A DNA stretch of 8,438 bases. Origin: Bdellovibrionales bacterium (lineage in GTDB: Bacteria; Bdellovibrionota; Bacteriovoracia; Bacteriovoracales; Bacteriovoracaceae). The position numbers and the translations under genes were made by a program. Positions 6,634-8,438 of this stretch are shown one piece after another. The notes under the pieces were generated by a model, which searched no databases, was not told the origin of the DNA, and saw only the letters and a program-made list of their open reading frames with translations. The stretch spans positions 1 through 8,438 of the forward strand of contig JAHFAA010000153.1 in assembly GCA_023250775.1 (NCBI GenBank). Direction: 5' to 3'. How positions within the stretch are numbered: position 1 is the stretch's first letter; every line of letters starts with the position of its first letter.

Positions 6634-7347
6634 ATGGCGATTGAGGCCTTTCCTCCTATTTTTTCGGCCGACGAACATGGTCTTCTGGCACTTGGTGGCG
6701 ACTTAGAAATATCCTCATTATTATTGGCGTACACACAGGGAATTTTTCCTTGGCCCATCGATCCCGAAATGCCCATGGCGTGGTTCTCCCCTGACCCTCG
6801 AGGAGTTGTCGATTTTCGCAAGCTCCATCTCTCGCGCAGCTTGATAAAAAGTTGGAAAAAAACTCCCTTTCGAGTCACCTTTAATCAAGATTTTGAGAAG
6901 ATCATCAGGCTATGCGCGGATGTGCATGGGGCCAAGGGCATCAAGGCCACCTGGATCACGCCCGAAATGATTGAGGCCTACATTGACCTGCACAAAGCTG
7001 GATATGCATTTAGCGTGGAAACCTGGCTAGAAGAGGAGCTGGTTGGTGGCCTCTATGGAGTTGCAATCGGAAACTATATCTCTGGCGAATCCATGTTCCA
7101 TTTGAAACCAAATGCCAGCAAAGTTGCGATAACTGTTTTGGCCCACTCATTGCTCTCTGAAAAGATCACCTGGCTCGACACTCAAATGATCACGCCGGTC
7201 ACCAAATCAATGGGGGGAGAATATATTGCGCGAAAAGATTTTCTCAAAATTTTAAAAGCGGCAGTCGGCCGGCAATTGCCGTCGATTTTTCTTCGTAAAA
7301 ATGTTACTCCGATTTATCCTCAGTTCTTGCAGGGACAAAACCAATAA
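6634..7347 (+). CDS. aat: Leucyl/phenylalanyl-tRNA--protein transferase
   Basis: Aat transfers Leu or Phe from aminoacyl-tRNA to proteins with N-terminal Arg or Lys, marking them for ClpS-ClpAP degradation in the bacterial N-degron pathway. At 237 residues it has the normal family length. Nearly every family signature is present: FPP at 6-8, GLLALGGDLE (16-25), GIFPW (36-40), WFSPDPRGV (50-58), TWITPEMIEAY (106-116), ISGESMF (149-155, with E152), and LDTQMITPVTKSMGGEYI (181-198, with Q184). E152 and Q184 correspond to residues implicated in catalysis in the E. coli enzyme. AGGAG (6620-6624), nine bases before the ATG, lies inside the end of the ureohydrolase gene, four bases upstream of which it begins; it is the last gene of the plus-strand block. 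clpS and clpA are not in the window. The last 44 bases overlap the convergent ferredoxin gene. Confidence 0.97.
   Translation: MAIEAFPPIFSADEHGLLALGGDLEISSLLLAYTQGIFPWPIDPEMPMAWFSPDPRGVVDFRKLHLSRSLIKSWKKTPFRVTFNQDFEKIIRLCADVHGAKGIKATWITPEMIEAYIDLHKAGYAFSVETWLEEELVGGLYGVAIGNYISGESMFHLKPNASKVAITVLAHSLLSEKITWLDTQMITPVTKSMGGEYIARKDFLKILKAAVGRQLPSIFLRKNVTPIYPQFLQGQNQ
7243..7281 (-). terminator. Possible intrinsic terminator of the NuoD-like/ferredoxin operon, inside aat
   Basis: On the minus strand, about 23 bases past the ferredoxin stop, CGGCA (7281-7277) can pair with TGCCG (7263-7259), followed by the T-rich tract CTTTTAAAATTTT. A competing perfect palindrome, CGGCAATTGCCG at 7270-7281, overlaps it. 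The stem is short and the loop long, and the bases also encode Aat, so this is a weak call. Confidence 0.2.
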
Positions 7348-7738
7348 GCTCGAGGTTCCACTCACTCTCAAGTGGCCCCGGACCAACCCCAACATCACGC
7401 ATGATCAAGATTTTCTCTGGGCAAACCTCGGCACATTTCGCACAGGAGATGCAGTTTAATAAGTTGATCTTAAAACTGGCTGTCTTACCAGCGCCAAGCA
7501 TCGATAGACATTGTGTCGGACAAACTTGAAGACATTGGGCACAGGTGGCGCATGGGGATGCGAGCTTTGAATTGATCAAAATTGGGATGTTATATCGCTG
7601 CAAAGTCTGAATCGTTTTGAGTAATTCCTGGCGTTCATTCTGAAGTTTTTTCCATGGTCCCGTAACCCACAAATAACTTTGTGACCACAAAGATTTCACA
7701 ATCCCTGGAGCAATATAATCTTTCTTTTCAAAAATCAA
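7304..7738 (-). CDS. 2x[4Fe-4S] ferredoxin-like protein, probable complex I-related (NuoI-like) subunit
   Basis: A 144-residue iron-sulfur protein with two classic cluster motifs: C63-x2-C66-x2-C69-x3-C73-P and C96-x2-C99-x2-C102-x3-C106-P, spaced as in 8Fe ferredoxins and the NuoI/HyfH subunits of complex I and group 4 hydrogenases. An extra cysteine, C77, follows the first motif. Residues 1-60 are basic and partly hydrophobic and could dock to a membrane complex, as the NuoI N-terminus does; no transmembrane helix is evident. It starts 17 bases after the NuoD-like stop, so an electron-wire role beside that subunit is inferred. The start is TTG with a perfect AGGAGG only four bases upstream. 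The C-terminal 14 residues are encoded on DNA that also encodes the end of aat in antisense. A free-standing ferredoxin is the main alternative. Confidence 0.88.
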   Translation of the reverse strand: MIFEKKDYIAPGIVKSLWSQSYLWVTGPWKKLQNERQELLKTIQTLQRYNIPILINSKLASPCATCAQCLQVCPTQCLSMLGAGKTASFKINLLNCISCAKCAEVCPEKILIMRDVGVGPGPLESEWNLELIGFVPARTEDKSE

Positions 7739-7742
7739 TTGG

Positions 7743-7748
7743 CCTCCT
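7743..7748 (-). promoter_or_regulatory. Ribosome binding site of the ferredoxin-like gene
   Basis: AGGAGG on the minus strand sits four bases before the TTG at 7738-7736, in the 17-base gap after the NuoD-like stop. Its strength compensates for the poor start codon, and no ATG follows nearby in frame, so it decides the start. The spacing is slightly short. Confidence 0.65.
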
Positions 7749-7755
7749 GTTACGA

Positions 7756-8438
7756 CTATCTATCAACTTCTAAAAAATTGATGTTAAAGGAATAGAGGGC
7801 CTGCAAAGCAGATTCATGAGTTCTCTCCTCTAATACATGGGGAAAACATTGTGCTGCCATATAGCTTCCCGACAGAAAACGCATTCGGTCTATTCGTAAA
7901 TCTGCCATCGTTTTATACTCTGACTGTTTTCGAAAATATATTTCAAGCATGAGAAGCCCCTCAGGCCCTTCAACCATGGCACGATGTCTTGGAATAGAAA
8001 GCGAGGTTATGGCATTATTCAACTTCATTTCTTCGACGTCTTGGGCCAAAAAACTTCCCTCAGGAATATGATCAAGCACTTGTGAAATGATTCGAATCGA
8101 TTGCATAATTTCTTCCATCCGCACCAAGGATCGATCATAAATCGTTCCAGCAACACCTAAGGGGACTTCAAAATCAACTTCGCCATAGAAATAGGGTTTA
8201 ACACGTTTTCTAAAATCAAGATTAATACCGGAAGCACGAATATTCGCGCCTAAAACGCCATATTGAAGGCCAAGACGATGATCAAGCGGAACGACTTGCG
8301 TTTTCGCCAACCACACCTGATTGCCCTTGAGAGATGACACCATTACTTCCATGTGCTCCTTGAGCTCACGTACAAAGGCCAAACATTTGGTTGTAAGACT
8401 TCTGGTTAAATCTCGCTTCACGCCGCCCATGATAATAA
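7756..8438 (-). CDS. nuoD: NADH-quinone oxidoreductase subunit D-like protein (49-kDa family), C-terminal part
   Basis: This is the C-terminal 226 residues of a NuoD/49-kDa homologue, a subunit of the quinone-site module of complex I; the gene begins beyond the right edge. The reading frame is open to the last base, and the first Met (8430) belongs to the internal family motif GGVxxDL, so it is not the start. Counting from that Met, ANIRASGINLDFRK (about 62-75) matches the family's GPxLRASGxxxDxRK, then DFEVPLG (86-92), YDRSLVRMEEIMQS (98-111, where the family reads YDRYLVRxEEMRQS) and a terminal EVDR matching the usual GEVDR end. The DPCxxC nickel-ligand motif found at the C-terminus of group 4 [NiFe]-hydrogenase large subunits is absent, so this is complex I-like and not a hydrogenase. 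Several usually conserved positions differ (DLP to DLT, TGP to LGA, NGDCYDR to AGTIYDR), so it may belong to a divergent or second complex. The ferredoxin-like gene follows. Confidence 0.85.
   Translation of the reverse strand, partial: IIMGGVKRDLTRSLTTKCLAFVRELKEHMEVMVSSLKGNQVWLAKTQVVPLDHRLGLQYGVLGANIRASGINLDFRKRVKPYFYGEVDFEVPLGVAGTIYDRSLVRMEEIMQSIRIISQVLDHIPEGSFLAQDVEEMKLNNAITSLSIPRHRAMVEGPEGLLMLEIYFRKQSEYKTMADLRIDRMRFLSGSYMAAQCFPHVLEERTHESALQALYSFNINFLEVDR

Noticed and set aside
7270..7281. Palindrome CGGCAATTGCCG as a regulator binding site.
   Set aside because: It lies inside aat coding sequence, far from any promoter, and is a 12-base palindrome that chance could produce; at most it contributes to a weak terminator on the minus strand.
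2821..7347. Frequent AAGGCC/GAGGCC hexamers as a possible genome-wide signal sequence.
   Set aside because: They mostly fall in frame as Lys or Glu followed by an Ala GCC codon, in all genes and both orientations, so codon preference explains them.
7756..8438. The NuoD-like gene as the large subunit of a [NiFe]-hydrogenase.
   Set aside because: The C-terminal DPCxxC nickel-ligand motif is missing and the protein ends in the complex I-type EVDR.
1..8438. A defence system, toxin-antitoxin pair, CRISPR array or mobile element.
   Set aside because: No repeats, transposase, integrase, nuclease or toxin-like small gene pair could be found on either strand; the genes are housekeeping or metabolic, apart from two exported proteins.

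Overview
This window reads as ordinary chromosome from a Gram-negative bacterium. An HldD epimerase for inner-core LPS heptose, a TatC translocase subunit and an Aat aminoacyl-tRNA-protein transferase all point to a Proteobacteria-like cell with an outer membrane. The moderate GC content, compact layout, secreted orphan proteins and a large secreted papain-like hydrolase would fit a Bdellovibrionota-type genome, but that placement is an impression and not a demonstrated assignment. I see no rRNA, tRNA, CRISPR array, insertion sequence, integrase or phage gene.

Layout. (1) Bases 1-1136, minus strand: tatC followed by hldD, whose start overlaps the tatC stop by four bases; hldD runs off the left edge. 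(2) 1242-1892, plus strand: a small, probably secreted protein of unknown function. (3) 1893-2678, minus strand: map, type I methionine aminopeptidase, meeting the previous gene stop-to-stop with no base between. (4) 2679-2820: a 142-base divergent control region with a promoter candidate on each strand and short direct repeats. (5) 2821-7347, plus strand: a tight four-gene block, made of a 584-residue secreted protein with a C-terminal YiiX/YebB-like (NlpC/P60 superfamily) hydrolase domain, a D-2-hydroxyacid dehydrogenase, a ureohydrolase (arginase/agmatinase family) and aat. Junctions are -11, -14 (or +10) and +4 bases, so co-transcription is likely. (6) 7304-8438, minus strand: a diverged NuoD-like (complex I 49-kDa) subunit cut by the right edge, followed by a small 2x[4Fe-4S] protein whose 3' end overlaps the 3' end of aat by 44 bases.

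How the genes fit together. map and aat both act on protein N-termini (Met removal, and Leu/Phe addition for the N-degron pathway), but they sit in different transcription units. The four-gene plus-strand block mixes a predicted exported hydrolase with three cytoplasmic enzymes and has no obvious common pathway. The NuoD-like and ferredoxin-like genes look like the last two genes of an operon for a complex I-related membrane oxidoreductase. I found no clear evidence of an undescribed defence or mobile system. The points most worth a second look are the secreted hydrolase and its operon, and the divergent NuoD-ferredoxin pair. No stretch over 300 bases lacks a gene; the longest gaps are 142 bases (2679-2820) and about 105 bases (1137-1241).
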